Shown here: one piece after another, positions 17,454 to 26,838 of the stretch
How positions within the stretch are numbered: the stretch's first letter is position 1
Layout of the letters: each line of letters begins with the position of its first letter
NCBI RefSeq assembly: GCF_003010935.1
Contig: NZ_PGGN01000004.1
Location: 644,843-708,842, forward strand
Direction: 5' to 3'
Length of the DNA: 64,000 nt
DNA from: Phyllobacterium endophyticum
GTDB taxonomy: Bacteria; Pseudomonadota; Alphaproteobacteria; Rhizobiales; Rhizobiaceae
Made by a program: the position numbers and the translations under genes
The notes under the pieces: model-generated
The model's input: only the letters and a program-made list of their open reading frames with translations
What the model was told of the DNA's origin: nothing
Databases searched by the model: none

Positions 17454-20400
17454 TTACTCACCCATGGCAATGAGGCTGGCATTGCCGCCTGCCGCAGCGG
17501 TGTTCACCGAAACGACCTGTTCGAGCGCAAAGCGCGCAAGATAGGCCGGTCCGCCAGCCTTTGGACCAGTGCCGGAAAGGCCGGAACCGCCGAAGGGTTG
17601 CGTACCTACGACCGCACCGATCGTATTGCGGTTGACATAGACGTTGCCGATATCAAGCCGGTCGATAACCTTGGTCACCGTCGCTTCGATGCGGGTGTGT
17701 AGGCCGAACGTCAATCCGTATCCCGTCGAGGCAATCTGGTCGAGCACCTTGTCAAGGTCTCTCGCCTTCCACCGTACGACATGCAGCACAGGGCCAAACA
17801 CCTCACGTTCCAACGCCTCCGGCCGATCAAGCTCAACGATATGGGGCGCAAAGAACAGGCCACTCTCGGGAGCCTCACCGGCAAAACGCACTTTCTGCGT
17901 CTTCCGCATCGTCGCGATATGATTTGTCAGCATTTCGCGCTGTGCCTCATCGATGATCGGACCCACGTCAGTCGATGGCGATGAAGGATCGCCCAGCGTG
18001 AGTTCCCTCGCTGCACCTTCGATCATTTCAAGCATATTGTCTGCGATATCTTCCTGCAGATAGAGGATACGAAGTGCTGAGCAGCGTTGTCCCGCTGAGC
18101 GGAATGCAGACATGACGACATCGTCGGCAACCTGTTCTGATAGCGCTGTCGCGTCCACGATCATCGCATTGAGTCCACCGGTCTCAGCAATCAACGGCAC
18201 GATGGGGCCCTTCTTGGCAGCAAGGCTCCGGTTGATCGCCCATGCGGTGTCGGTCGAACCTGTGAATGCGACCCCTGCGATCCCCGGATGAGCCGTCAAT
18301 GCCGCGCCAACAGATCCGTCGCCCGGCAGGTAAATTGCAGCATCCTTCGGCACACCTGCTTCATGGAGAATTTTTACTGCCTCGAAGGCGATAAGCGGGG
18401 TCTGTTCGGCCGGCTTTGCGAGGACAGTATTGCCAGCCGCCAGTGCTGCCGTCACCTGCCCGAGGAAGATTGCCAAAGGGAAATTCCAGGGACTTATGCA
18501 AACGAAGGCGCCGCGACCGCGGTGGCGCAGTTTGTTGTCCTCGCCGGTCGGCCCTGGCATTACCTTGTCGACGGCAAATTGTCTGCGCGCTTCGGCGGCA
18601 TAATAGCGACAGAAGTCCACCGCTTCGCGAATTTCGGCGATGCCGTCATCGATCGTCTTGCCGGCCTCGCGCGACAGAAGGTCAAGGAGGTAGTGCCGGT
18701 TATCTTCCAGAAGTTCCGCAGCCTTCTCCAGCGTTTTTGCCCTTGTTTCCACTGGCACGCGTGACCAAGATGCGAAGCCTTCGCGAGCAACATCAACGGC
18801 TTTTGCAGCTTCATCGGCGGTAGCGAAGACAACCGACCCAACAACTGAACCATCGGCCGGCGAAATCACGTCTTGCGCTTTGCCAGATACTTTGACTCTG
18901 GCAGCTAGCGGAACCGCAGTTACTGCCGTCCGCGCCTTGGCAATTCCCTTTAGAAGGTCTGTCAAGGCTTTGCGATCGCCCAGTTCTATCCCAGTAGAAT
19001 TCGGGCGCTTGCCATAGAGTTTGGCCGGCAACGGAATATTCGGATGTCGATACCCCCGGCCATCATTGAGCTTTTCCGCCGGCCTCACCAACAAATCGGC
19101 GATCGGCACATCATTGTCGCCTACAACCGAAACAAACGAGGAATTCGCTCCGTTTTCCAGGAGACGGCGCACCAGATAGGCAAGCAGGTCTCGATAGCCG
19201 CCAACAGGCGCATAAATTCGGCAGGCAATTTTGTCGTTTTTTTCTGTGATCTGCTTGTAGAGGCTTTCGCCCATGCCGTGCAGCCGCTGGAACTCGAAGC
19301 CGCTCTTGTCGGCGCCTGCCATTTCCAGAATCATGGCCACGGTCAAGGCATTGTGGGTGGCAAATTGCGGGAAGATACGCGGCCGCGCATCCAACATGCG
19401 CTTTGCACATGCAAGATAAGATGCGTCCGTGGCTGCCTTGCGTGTAAAGACTGGATAATCGTCGAGCCCACGTTCCTGCGCCCGCTTTACCTCCGTGTCC
19501 CAATACGCGCCCTTGACGAGGCGAACCATCATAGTGCGGTTGTGCCTTGCGGCAAGCCGATCGATGTGCTCGATGACGTCGAGTGCCCGCTTCTGATAGG
19601 CTTGAATTGCAAGCCCGAAGCCGTCCCACCCATCAAGCGATGGATCGGCAAAGACCCTGTCGATGACATCAAGTGAAAGTTCGAGACGGTCCGCCTCCTC
19701 CGCATCGACAGTGAAATTGAGGTCGTAAGCTTTCGCTTTTTGCGCGAGGGCCAATAGGTCGGGCACCAACTCTGCCATGACCTGGTCGTGATGCGTGGCC
19801 ACGTAACGCGGGTGCAGTGCCGAAAGCTTGACCGAAATCCCCATGCGATCCGGGAGCTTCTTGTTTCCCGTCGCGCGGCCAATCGCATCGATGGCATCGG
19901 AATAAGACTTGAAATAACCCCGTGCGTCTTTACGCGTCCGAGCGCCCTCGCCCAGCATGTCGAAGGAATGGCGATAGCCTTTGGCTTCGTTTGAACCAGC
20001 GCGTTTCAACGCATCCTTGATCGTTTCACCCAGAACAAAATGGTGCCCCAGGTAACGCATGGCTTGTTTGGTGGCGGTACGCACAGTCGGCAGGCCGATC
20101 CGCTTGACGAGCGAGGAAAGCACGCCCTCTGGGGTCTCACCGGGCTTGATAACTTTGGCCGAAAGTCCCAGAGCCCAGGCAGATGCGGATACGAACCACG
20201 TATCGCCGCTCGGCTCATGTTCCGACCAGTGACCTTGCTTGAGCTTGTCCTCGATGAGCTTGTCCTGCGTGGCCGCATCTGGCACACGAAGCAAAGCTTC
20301 AGCAAGCACCATCAGTGCCAGACCCTCGCGGGTCGAAAGTCCGTACTCACGCAGGAAATCCTCGACACCGCCAATGCCGCTCGCTTCTTTGCGAATCGTC

Positions 20401-20546
20401 GTAATGTATTTACTGGCCCGCGCATCGATGCGGCGATTGACCTCCTCCGGCAATGTAATCGACTTGAGCAACGAAGCCACGAGCTTTTGGTCGTCGACTG
20501 CATATGGCGCAGAAAAATTTCCGGTAGATGGCAACTGGACGGTCAT
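17454..20546 (-). CDS. putA: Bifunctional proline dehydrogenase / P5C dehydrogenase
   Basis: Oxidises proline to glutamate in two steps. About 1030 residues, the minimal type A PutA without an N-terminal ribbon-helix-helix domain, so it cannot act as its own DNA-binding repressor. The FAD-dependent PRODH barrel spans about residues 90-460 (GISVKLSALHPRY, MVRLVKGAYWDTEVKRAQ, FATHNALT). The ALDH domain follows, with CISPWNFPLAIFLGQV, VAFTGSTDTAW, and the catalytic Cys in SAGQRCSALR. The start at 20546 (MTVQLPS) has an AAGGGGA upstream; an in-frame extension to 20573 is less likely. The divergent Lrp-type gene is the probable regulator. Confidence 0.95.
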   Translation of the reverse strand: MTVQLPSTGNFSAPYAVDDQKLVASLLKSITLPEEVNRRIDARASKYITTIRKEASGIGGVEDFLREYGLSTREGLALMVLAEALLRVPDAATQDKLIEDKLKQGHWSEHEPSGDTWFVSASAWALGLSAKVIKPGETPEGVLSSLVKRIGLPTVRTATKQAMRYLGHHFVLGETIKDALKRAGSNEAKGYRHSFDMLGEGARTRKDARGYFKSYSDAIDAIGRATGNKKLPDRMGISVKLSALHPRYVATHHDQVMAELVPDLLALAQKAKAYDLNFTVDAEEADRLELSLDVIDRVFADPSLDGWDGFGLAIQAYQKRALDVIEHIDRLAARHNRTMMVRLVKGAYWDTEVKRAQERGLDDYPVFTRKAATDASYLACAKRMLDARPRIFPQFATHNALTVAMILEMAGADKSGFEFQRLHGMGESLYKQITEKNDKIACRIYAPVGGYRDLLAYLVRRLLENGANSSFVSVVGDNDVPIADLLVRPAEKLNDGRGYRHPNIPLPAKLYGKRPNSTGIELGDRKALTDLLKGIAKARTAVTAVPLAARVKVSGKAQDVISPADGSVVGSVVFATADEAAKAVDVAREGFASWSRVPVETRAKTLEKAAELLEDNRHYLLDLLSREAGKTIDDGIAEIREAVDFCRYYAAEARRQFAVDKVMPGPTGEDNKLRHRGRGAFVCISPWNFPLAIFLGQVTAALAAGNTVLAKPAEQTPLIAFEAVKILHEAGVPKDAAIYLPGDGSVGAALTAHPGIAGVAFTGSTDTAWAINRSLAAKKGPIVPLIAETGGLNAMIVDATALSEQVADDVVMSAFRSAGQRCSALRILYLQEDIADNMLEMIEGAARELTLGDPSSPSTDVGPIIDEAQREMLTNHIATMRKTQKVRFAGEAPESGLFFAPHIVELDRPEALEREVFGPVLHVVRWKARDLDKVLDQIASTGYGLTFGLHTRIEATVTKVIDRLDIGNVYVNRNTIGAVVGTQPFGGSGLSGTGPKAGGPAYLARFALEQVVSVNTAAAGGNASLIAMGE

Positions 20547-20633
20547 CAGGCTTCCCCTTATTGATTTTTCCATATAATCTAATCCATGTAGTTATTCTCG
20601 CCAATGAATTCGGTTTCACTGGCGCAAAAAACT

Positions 20634-20650
20634 AAATATAGGGAATATTT
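20634..20650. promoter_or_regulatory. Possible Lrp/PutR operator in the putA-putR gap
   Basis: AAATAT-AGGGA-ATATTT is a perfect 6-bp inverted repeat located 5 nt before the putR start and covering its likely ribosome-binding site. The 109-bp divergent gap is otherwise AT-rich. Lrp/AsnC dimers bind such AT-rich dyads, so autoregulation is a reasonable inference. Confidence 0.5.
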
Positions 20651-20655
20651 TAGCG

Positions 20656-21117
20656 ATGAAGAATTTGGACAGCCTCGACCGCAGAATATTGCGCGAGCTG
20701 CAGAAGGATGGACGCCTTACAAACACTGAGTTGTCCGAGCGTATCAGCCTGTCACAAACCGCTACCACGGAACGCGTCAAGCGACTGACCCGCGATGGTT
20801 ATATCCTCGGATACACCGCAAAATTGTCGCCTAAAAAGCTTGATCGCGCAATGCTTGTGTTCGTAGAGATCAAGCTTGACCGCACAACCCCGGACGTCTT
20901 CGCAACCTTTGCCGCCGCCACGCGCCGCAACCCGGACGTCATGGAGTGCCATATGGTCGCTGGCGGCTTCGATTATCTGATAAAGGCACGCGTTGCCGAC
21001 ATGGAACATTACCGGCGCTTTCTCTCCGACATGTTGCTTTCCCTACCGGGTGTAAGGGAAAGTCACACATATGCGGTGATGGAAGAGGTCAAGGAAACGT
21101 CGAGCCTGCCGGTTTAG
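20656..21117 (+). CDS. putR: Lrp/AsnC family regulator, probable putA activator
   Basis: A 153-residue protein with an N-terminal winged helix-turn-helix (LDRRILRELQKDGRLTNTELSERISLSQTATTERVKRL) and the C-terminal RAM/ligand-binding domain (MECHMVAGGFDYLIKARVADMEHYRRFL). Divergent from putA with 109 bp between starts. In Agrobacterium, Rhodobacter and Brucella relatives the divergent Lrp-type PutR activates putA in response to proline; the same arrangement here supports the name. Other Lrp functions cannot be ruled out from sequence. Confidence 0.88.
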   Translation: MKNLDSLDRRILRELQKDGRLTNTELSERISLSQTATTERVKRLTRDGYILGYTAKLSPKKLDRAMLVFVEIKLDRTTPDVFATFAAATRRNPDVMECHMVAGGFDYLIKARVADMEHYRRFLSDMLLSLPGVRESHTYAVMEEVKETSSLPV

Positions 21118-21136
21118 ACCGGCAGGTTCTCCTTTA

Positions 21137-22270
21137 CTACTGCTGCAGCACCTGCTTGATATCGATGAGGTTTGAACGAACGCGCAGAATATAAAACCCC
21201 ATTGTCGTCAAGTGGTTCGGCAAGAGCCAACCGCCCTCGCTACCATTGGCGATGATCCACGGCTTGATGTTCAGCGCCGAGCGAAGCTGGCCGTCCATGG
21301 CATCCCACAGCGGGATCAAGTGCTTTTCATCCAATACCTGCTTGAAATCCACCTGTGCCGCGTTCATCAATCCGTAGTACGCGTATAGCTGCCCATAGGC
21401 GAACCAGAAACGATCGTCGGCGCGCGTATCGAACCAGCCATAATTGTTGTTCTCCGAGCGGTCCTTCAATATGGCAGATGTTGCGCCGATATCGTTGGCG
21501 ATTCGGTCGATGAACTGAATGAGATTGTCTGCTCGTGCGTCGAAAATGGCGTTGCAAGACTCAAGTTTCGTGTTGAATGTCCGCAAATCCCTCACCGCCG
21601 AACGGTAGTAACTCGGCGTAGGAGTCTTGGGCCCAAAGGGGTTTACCCCGAAATACCACGCGTCTTCGGTAAACTGGAGATTTCCGCGCGCTTTCTGCAG
21701 GTCGGCATCGATCTGCGACGTACCGCGGACGCGTCCAAGCGTATCGACCAGTTCGACAGCTGTGCGGCGCACTGCGGAGTTGATGCCGCGCTGGAAGGAT
21801 GCCTTGTTGTCAAGGAAAGGCGTATTATCCCAATCGACACCGAAGAACCCAAGTTTGTACAGAAGCATGGAGGAAATCCAGGCATTCTGGTTGACGTTGA
21901 AATCTGTCAGGTCGGCCGTAACCTGCACGATAGCTGAGCGTGCACAAGTCTTTGCTCCACCTGTATCGACCGCTTGTGTTGGCGATGGAACCGGCTCACC
22001 CACCGGAACAGTCAGGTTCTTGAAATTGTACGACGTGATGTAATCGGGGTTGAAGTTCTTCCAGACCTGCGTCGTGTAAAAGAAGTAGCCGTACAGACCG
22101 AGCCACACGAGCAATGCGAGGCCGAGAACTGCCTTCAGAATAAGGCTGCGTTGGACATACCAGCTTCCCGCCCACATGAAGGGCCACAGAATAATACCGA
22201 TAACAAAGCCGATACCGCGCCCGACATAGTAGAAAATCCTGCTGAAAAAATTGATCACGGGCTCGAGCAT
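21137..22270 (-). CDS. DUF2333 family membrane protein
   Basis: A 377-residue protein with two hydrophobic segments in the first 70 residues (FVIGIILWPFMWAG and LKAVLGLALLVWLGLYGYFF), then a large periplasmic-type domain. Conserved-looking blocks include NQNAWISSMLLYKLGFFGVDWDNTPF, FTEDAWYFGVNPFGPKTPTPSYYRSA and FDTRADDRFWFAYGQLYAYYG. I recognise the DUF2333 pattern; no biochemical role is established. It is the last gene, 180 bp downstream, of a leftward run of five uncharacterised genes around an AAA ATPase. The spacing suggests it may have its own promoter. Confidence 0.8.
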   Translation of the reverse strand: MLEPVINFFSRIFYYVGRGIGFVIGIILWPFMWAGSWYVQRSLILKAVLGLALLVWLGLYGYFFYTTQVWKNFNPDYITSYNFKNLTVPVGEPVPSPTQAVDTGGAKTCARSAIVQVTADLTDFNVNQNAWISSMLLYKLGFFGVDWDNTPFLDNKASFQRGINSAVRRTAVELVDTLGRVRGTSQIDADLQKARGNLQFTEDAWYFGVNPFGPKTPTPSYYRSAVRDLRTFNTKLESCNAIFDARADNLIQFIDRIANDIGATSAILKDRSENNNYGWFDTRADDRFWFAYGQLYAYYGLMNAAQVDFKQVLDEKHLIPLWDAMDGQLRSALNIKPWIIANGSEGGWLLPNHLTTMGFYILRVRSNLIDIKQVLQQ

Positions 22271-22450
22271 CCTGTTCCTCGTTACTGTTCAAGTCCTTGG
22301 GCAGGCTTCTCAGCCTCTCCTCGTCAAATAGGTTGTTTTTGGGAAATCGACAACGTGTTCCTGCGATATAGAGATTTGGTCGTTCCATAGACCCCCGATT
22401 AATGCACCACAACGGACGTATCAACGGTACGAGCCTTAACGCCGTTACAT

Positions 22451-23734
22451 TCAAGCCAGCCCATATAACCGCTTCCGCAGCCCTTCTTTGTCCTTCAAAT
22501 AAACCGTCTTCAGAGTATCGACGACGTGGGCCTGATAGGGAGGGCTCCAGCCCTGATAATCCGCGTAGAATCCCGGCTTGTTGAAGACATAGCGTGAGAG
22601 GAAATCCCATGGCACGAAGTCGCTGATCAAATGATTGACGAGCCAGGCGTCCGGGTGGCGTGGCAAGGCGCGTATCACAAGAAACCGGCGTTTCGGATCG
22701 ATCTCCGCCATGTTGAGCTGCCCGGTCTGGCCAATCTCGCGTTTTACCGCATTGAGAAACGGCCATGTGCCGTCATGATTGATGAGGCTGGCATTGGCGT
22801 GAATCCATGTTTGCAGCCAGATGCGATCGATGTTGGTCAGATCGCGATTGGGCTCCAGCGACTGGATCAGATGGCGAATGATCATCTCGCCGCGGTTTTC
22901 CAGATAGCCGGATTGCTCGATCCAGGAGGCGCGCGGCAGTTCGATGCGCCCTGTTGTGCTCAGAAACTGAAAAACCTGGTCGGCATCCTTGATGGAGATA
23001 TAGTTCACCTGCCACGGGCGCGACCGACGGAAGCCCGGCGCAGCGGGATCACCTATAACTGTCGTCGTGTTATCATCGACGAAGACGAAGAGGCCGCCGA
23101 AATGGCTTGTCCAAAATGCGTTGTGCCGGAATATGACCTTATCCGGCACTAGAGAATTCGCCCGGATATCCCCCGTCACCTTGGCGAGTTCCACCATGCG
23201 GTTGATGAGTTCGTCGTTGCGCCAGGCGTCAGGCTCGTCCTGAAGTCGATCGACCAGCAACCGCAATTCCGCCGCCTGCCCCATGACGTTCTGCGCGGAA
23301 AGCACCCGGAACTCAACCTGATTGATCGATAGCAGGTCCTCGATGTCGTTGACGACCGAGACGGAGTCTTCAATCTCGCCGTAAATCACGTCCTTGATCG
23401 TCAGCGCATTTATGGCACGGGAATTGCTGGCAAAAAACTCGTACATCAGCTGCGAAGTATTGGAAAATTGCGTGTGCACGACCGGCAAATCCGCCTGCGC
23501 GGGCGTCAGAATGATAAACCTGCGGTTGACCCCGTTCGGGTCGAGATAGGATGGGTCTTTCAGTTCCCTAGCGATTTCCGGCGAGAACCCTGTCCTGTCG
23601 ATGTTGAACTTCTGCAGTTCGGTCGCGGGAAAGCCAAAGGACTTCAGCGCGCGGTTATAGCGCTCGATCAGATGCGGCTGGTCGATCGCCAGCAAGCGCC
23701 CATAGATCAGCTCGCTTTCGTAAAGAAGCTCCAT
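22451..23734 (-). CDS. Conserved hypothetical protein (DUF6638-like), coupled to AAA ATPase
   Basis: About 427 residues with no signal peptide or clear membrane helix. The start at 23734 overlaps the ATPase stop as TGATG, so the two are translationally coupled; the frame is open four codons further but without support. Notable blocks are NVMGQAAELRLLVDRLQDEPDAWRND, FGGLFVFVDDNTTTVIGDP and the aromatic C-terminus FVPWDFLSRYVFNKPGFYADYQGWSP. I think it belongs to DUF6638, but this is from memory. No catalytic motif is obvious. Strict coupling suggests stoichiometric work with the ATPase. Confidence 0.7.
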   Translation of the reverse strand: MELLYESELIYGRLLAIDQPHLIERYNRALKSFGFPATELQKFNIDRTGFSPEIARELKDPSYLDPNGVNRRFIILTPAQADLPVVHTQFSNTSQLMYEFFASNSRAINALTIKDVIYGEIEDSVSVVNDIEDLLSINQVEFRVLSAQNVMGQAAELRLLVDRLQDEPDAWRNDELINRMVELAKVTGDIRANSLVPDKVIFRHNAFWTSHFGGLFVFVDDNTTTVIGDPAAPGFRRSRPWQVNYISIKDADQVFQFLSTTGRIELPRASWIEQSGYLENRGEMIIRHLIQSLEPNRDLTNIDRIWLQTWIHANASLINHDGTWPFLNAVKREIGQTGQLNMAEIDPKRRFLVIRALPRHPDAWLVNHLISDFVPWDFLSRYVFNKPGFYADYQGWSPPYQAHVVDTLKTVYLKDKEGLRKRLYGLA

Positions 23735-25644
23735 CAGACGTCCCACTGACCCTTGGCTTTGAGCATTTCGACCTCCCGCACCGCCCGTTCGCGCAATCTG
23801 GCGTCCCGCACCATCTTATCCACGGCCGCATCGTCGGACTTGTCAGCGTAGCGGAATTCCGAATCTGCATACCTGTTCGTCTCCTGCAGCACCATCTCCA
23901 TCGTAAAGGGCTTTCGAAGTTGCTCGATCATCGCTTTCTTGTCATCGTAGCTCTTGTGCATGAAGGTTTCCGGCTTTTCGAACCATTCATCCGGCAGTTC
24001 TACATCCATTGCTCGCATCTTGATGGCGTCGGTGACGTTCTTGATGGCGCGGCCGGTGAAGCGCGGCTCACGCTCCTTGATCATATGCAGGTAAGTACCA
24101 ATATCGGACAGCGTCTTCGGCTCCCCGTTTTCGGCAATGAAGCGGTCGTAGACAGCCCTGAGTCCATCTTCCTGCGGCTTCGACAATTCGCCATACGCCG
24201 TCTCCACCGCTCTTTCGATCTGCTGCGCTTCGAAAAGCTTGTGGTCCCCGAGCGGTATCTTGTGGTTCTTGCCGGCAAGCAGCGCGAAAATATCAATGTA
24301 ATCATCGCGAGTTTGCGGACCATCGACCAGCCAGCGCGCACCGGCGCGTTGCCTCAAGGCATCGTCGACATTCTCGGGGTAGTTGGAAAACATCCCGAAC
24401 GAGCAATTGCCTCGCACGACTGTCGATGCGCCGGAAAAGGCTTCCATCAGCACACCCGTAATCTCGTGCTGGCCCGAGGAGGCGCGGTCGTCCGAGCGCT
24501 TTGCCGCCACCTGATCGATGTCGTCGATCGTGCCAAACCCGATCACGCGCGGATTGAGCACATTGGTTACGAACTGCTTGCAGTTCTGTCCGGATTTGCC
24601 CTGATAGGATGATATCTGGTCCACCCCGAAATTCTCGTAATGGAAGGCGTAGCCGGCAATTTGACAATAGTCGTTGACCAGGCCTGCAATCATCTGGATC
24701 AGTGTCGTTTTGCCAGTACCGGGGGCGCCATCGCCGATAAACGTGAACAGGAAACCACCTAATTCGACGAATGGATTGAGCTGCCGGTCGAAATCGTAGG
24801 CCATCAGCATTTTCGAGAGCTTGAGCGCCTGATATTTGGCAATATGGTTGCCAACGACCTCATTCGGCTTCTTGAAGGTCATCACCAGCGGTGTGCGCTT
24901 CTTGGAGGGCGCCACATCGAACCCATCCAGCGTAAAGTCGTCACTGTCGAGCCGCAGATGGGTGTCTTCGAAACTTCCGAGCCCGTCGAACCGCCCCTTG
25001 CGCTGCAAAAGCCCTTCGATTGCAAGTGCGGAAAATGCTTTGGCACGCGACAGCATCACTTGTTCATCGGCTGCGCCCGAAATTGCGCGATCAAGACCTG
25101 CAATCACCGACTTCAAGGCGTCCTGCGCAGTATCGAATACATAATCCGGCTCTCTGACATCATTGGCAGGCTCAGAATCTGCCTCGATCATCTGGGCAAG
25201 GTAAGCGGCGAGGGAAAAAGCGGCTATGTATGACGCGGCAGAAAGAAGCCGTTTGAAATGACTTGCCTCCTCGCCCTGCAACGGCGCCGAGGCATTGCGG
25301 CGCATCAGAGCTTCAAGATCGCTCTGGCGGCCGAAGAGATCGGCGACTGCCAGCGCAACTGCCGCGCCACGACGCGCCCGGTAAAGCAATGTGTGTTGGG
25401 CAATGGACATCATCTGGTCGTCGGGACGCACCGCGCCGATGGTCTTGGCAAGCTCTACCTCGCGCGTCTTTCGCAGCCCCCCCGTTGAGACAGTTGAGAC
25501 AAAACGCCTGCCTGTTCCTGCGATCTCCGCCCCCGGCTTGGCATCGCCACTATCCAGCGAGACGAATCTCGTCACCATTGCCTGTGCGACGGCTAGATGC
25601 TTGGCAATGTCCTTTTCATCGAGCGTGGTCAGACCGACATCCAT
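23734..25644 (-). CDS. AAA family ATPase of an uncharacterised operon
   Basis: A 636-residue protein with a ~250-residue helical N-terminal region of no known fold, then an AAA module: Walker A GAPGTGKTT (about 307-315), a Walker B-like VIGFGTIDDID (about 367-377), a sensor-1 stretch CSFGMFSNYPENVD, and a candidate arginine finger in ALRQRAGARW. After it comes a ~130-residue helical tail. An SD-like GGAAAGGG precedes the ATG at 25644. The third gene of the run: coiled-coil protein, unknown 383-residue protein, this ATPase, DUF6638-like, DUF2333. The architecture differs from MoxR, FtsH, Lon and ClpX; it may be a remodelling ATPase acting on the neighbouring proteins. Confidence 0.8.
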   Translation of the reverse strand: MDVGLTTLDEKDIAKHLAVAQAMVTRFVSLDSGDAKPGAEIAGTGRRFVSTVSTGGLRKTREVELAKTIGAVRPDDQMMSIAQHTLLYRARRGAAVALAVADLFGRQSDLEALMRRNASAPLQGEEASHFKRLLSAASYIAAFSLAAYLAQMIEADSEPANDVREPDYVFDTAQDALKSVIAGLDRAISGAADEQVMLSRAKAFSALAIEGLLQRKGRFDGLGSFEDTHLRLDSDDFTLDGFDVAPSKKRTPLVMTFKKPNEVVGNHIAKYQALKLSKMLMAYDFDRQLNPFVELGGFLFTFIGDGAPGTGKTTLIQMIAGLVNDYCQIAGYAFHYENFGVDQISSYQGKSGQNCKQFVTNVLNPRVIGFGTIDDIDQVAAKRSDDRASSGQHEITGVLMEAFSGASTVVRGNCSFGMFSNYPENVDDALRQRAGARWLVDGPQTRDDYIDIFALLAGKNHKIPLGDHKLFEAQQIERAVETAYGELSKPQEDGLRAVYDRFIAENGEPKTLSDIGTYLHMIKEREPRFTGRAIKNVTDAIKMRAMDVELPDEWFEKPETFMHKSYDDKKAMIEQLRKPFTMEMVLQETNRYADSEFRYADKSDDAAVDKMVRDARLRERAVREVEMLKAKGQWDV

Positions 25645-25683
25645 ACTAGAGCCCTTTCCGGCCGTTTCGGCCGTATCTGTTTC

Positions 25684-26835
25684 TCAAATGCCGCTGATGA
25701 CCTGTCCATTGGACAGGATATGGGTGTTAAATCCCGTGAAAATCTTTGCGGCATCACCCGAGGCGTAAAGAGCCTGATAGGCCTCATGCGGTACGAGGGC
25801 ATGCTGCTCATAGTGACTGACGCCCTGTCTTGCGGCTTCGAGGTCATCGGTGTTGATGTGAAACTCCTCGCGCGCCGGCTCCGACGACCATAACCCCCGC
25901 TTGCCGGGCCGTTCGGCCGTTGAGAAAACCTCCTGCAACGTCCAGGTCAGAAGCCAAGCATCCTCGGGCTTGCGTACCCTCTCCAGGACATCCGCAACTT
26001 TCTGATTATGCTCCGTAATACCAGCCGTATAGAATGGTCCGAGAACGATCCGGCGTAGCTGTTTGGGATGCAGCTCCGGAAAATCCTGGTCGAGTGCAGT
26101 GGCGATAGTGACGGGAGACAGTGAGTACGCAGAATTTTTCGCGGCGAAGTCGTCGAACCTGCGTGCGAGGTCCGGGTTCAGAAGACCGCCAACTGGCAAT
26201 GGGATTTTGACCTTGTTGTTAAGCTTGGCGCCTTCGACCACCAGCGCCTCAACCATGGATTCCGATGAATCCTCGATGACGGCCATATAGATCAATGGCA
26301 GGTTGGAAGCTCCATCGAATGCGCCCCAGTGCACCACGTAGAAGGGTCGCCCCGTCTTGGGATTAACCGAAACGCGAATAGTCGTCGGCAGCAGGAAAGG
26401 CGAGAAGACCTCGCCCTTGTCGACAGTTTCCAGATAGATCCGTTCCGCCATCGATTTCTGCAAAGCGCGGGGGAACTCGCGATTGCGTAGAATAAAATCT
26501 GCCATTTCGCCGCGAAGTGCGTTTGCTGGCGGAATGGCCGCAAGCCGGGTGGACGCATCCTTCTTGTCGTTCTCCAGTTCCAGAACATTCTGGAAGATGG
26601 GAAAACCGCTTTCTGCCTTCGATATGCGAAAGCGCTCGGCAAAACCAAGCCTGTTACGCCAGCATTCGAACGACGCATTCAGGCGCTGCAAATATTCGGA
26701 AACGGTCTGCGCGACCAGATCATGCTTGTAGAGCGGCGAGTCCTGGTTGGCCAAAAAGTCGCCGAGACCGTCCAATGCAGCACTTATGGAGCTGAAATAA
26801 CGCTCCGCCGCCGTCTGATCTGCATTGCCTGGCAT
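25684..26835 (-). CDS. Uncharacterised protein, second gene of the AAA operon
   Basis: 383 residues, soluble, no signal peptide. It begins with a helical region (residues 1-130) and continues into a mixed region with VNPKTGRPFYVVHWGAFDGASNLPLIYMAVIED and FPELHPKQLRRIVLGPFYTAGITEH. I do not recognise the family. It starts 3 nt after the upstream coiled-coil gene ends and is followed 39 nt later by the ATPase gene, so all are likely one transcript. No nucleotide-binding or metal motif is visible. Confidence 0.68.
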   Translation of the reverse strand: MPGNADQTAAERYFSSISAALDGLGDFLANQDSPLYKHDLVAQTVSEYLQRLNASFECWRNRLGFAERFRISKAESGFPIFQNVLELENDKKDASTRLAAIPPANALRGEMADFILRNREFPRALQKSMAERIYLETVDKGEVFSPFLLPTTIRVSVNPKTGRPFYVVHWGAFDGASNLPLIYMAVIEDSSESMVEALVVEGAKLNNKVKIPLPVGGLLNPDLARRFDDFAAKNSAYSLSPVTIATALDQDFPELHPKQLRRIVLGPFYTAGITEHNQKVADVLERVRKPEDAWLLTWTLQEVFSTAERPGKRGLWSSEPAREEFHINTDDLEAARQGVSHYEQHALVPHEAYQALYASGDAAKIFTGFNTHILSNGQVISGI

Positions 26836-26838
26836 GGA

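Noticed and set aside
18288..19676. Long + strand open frames inside putA
   Set aside because: Antisense shadows of a well-supported PutA reading frame with all family motifs.
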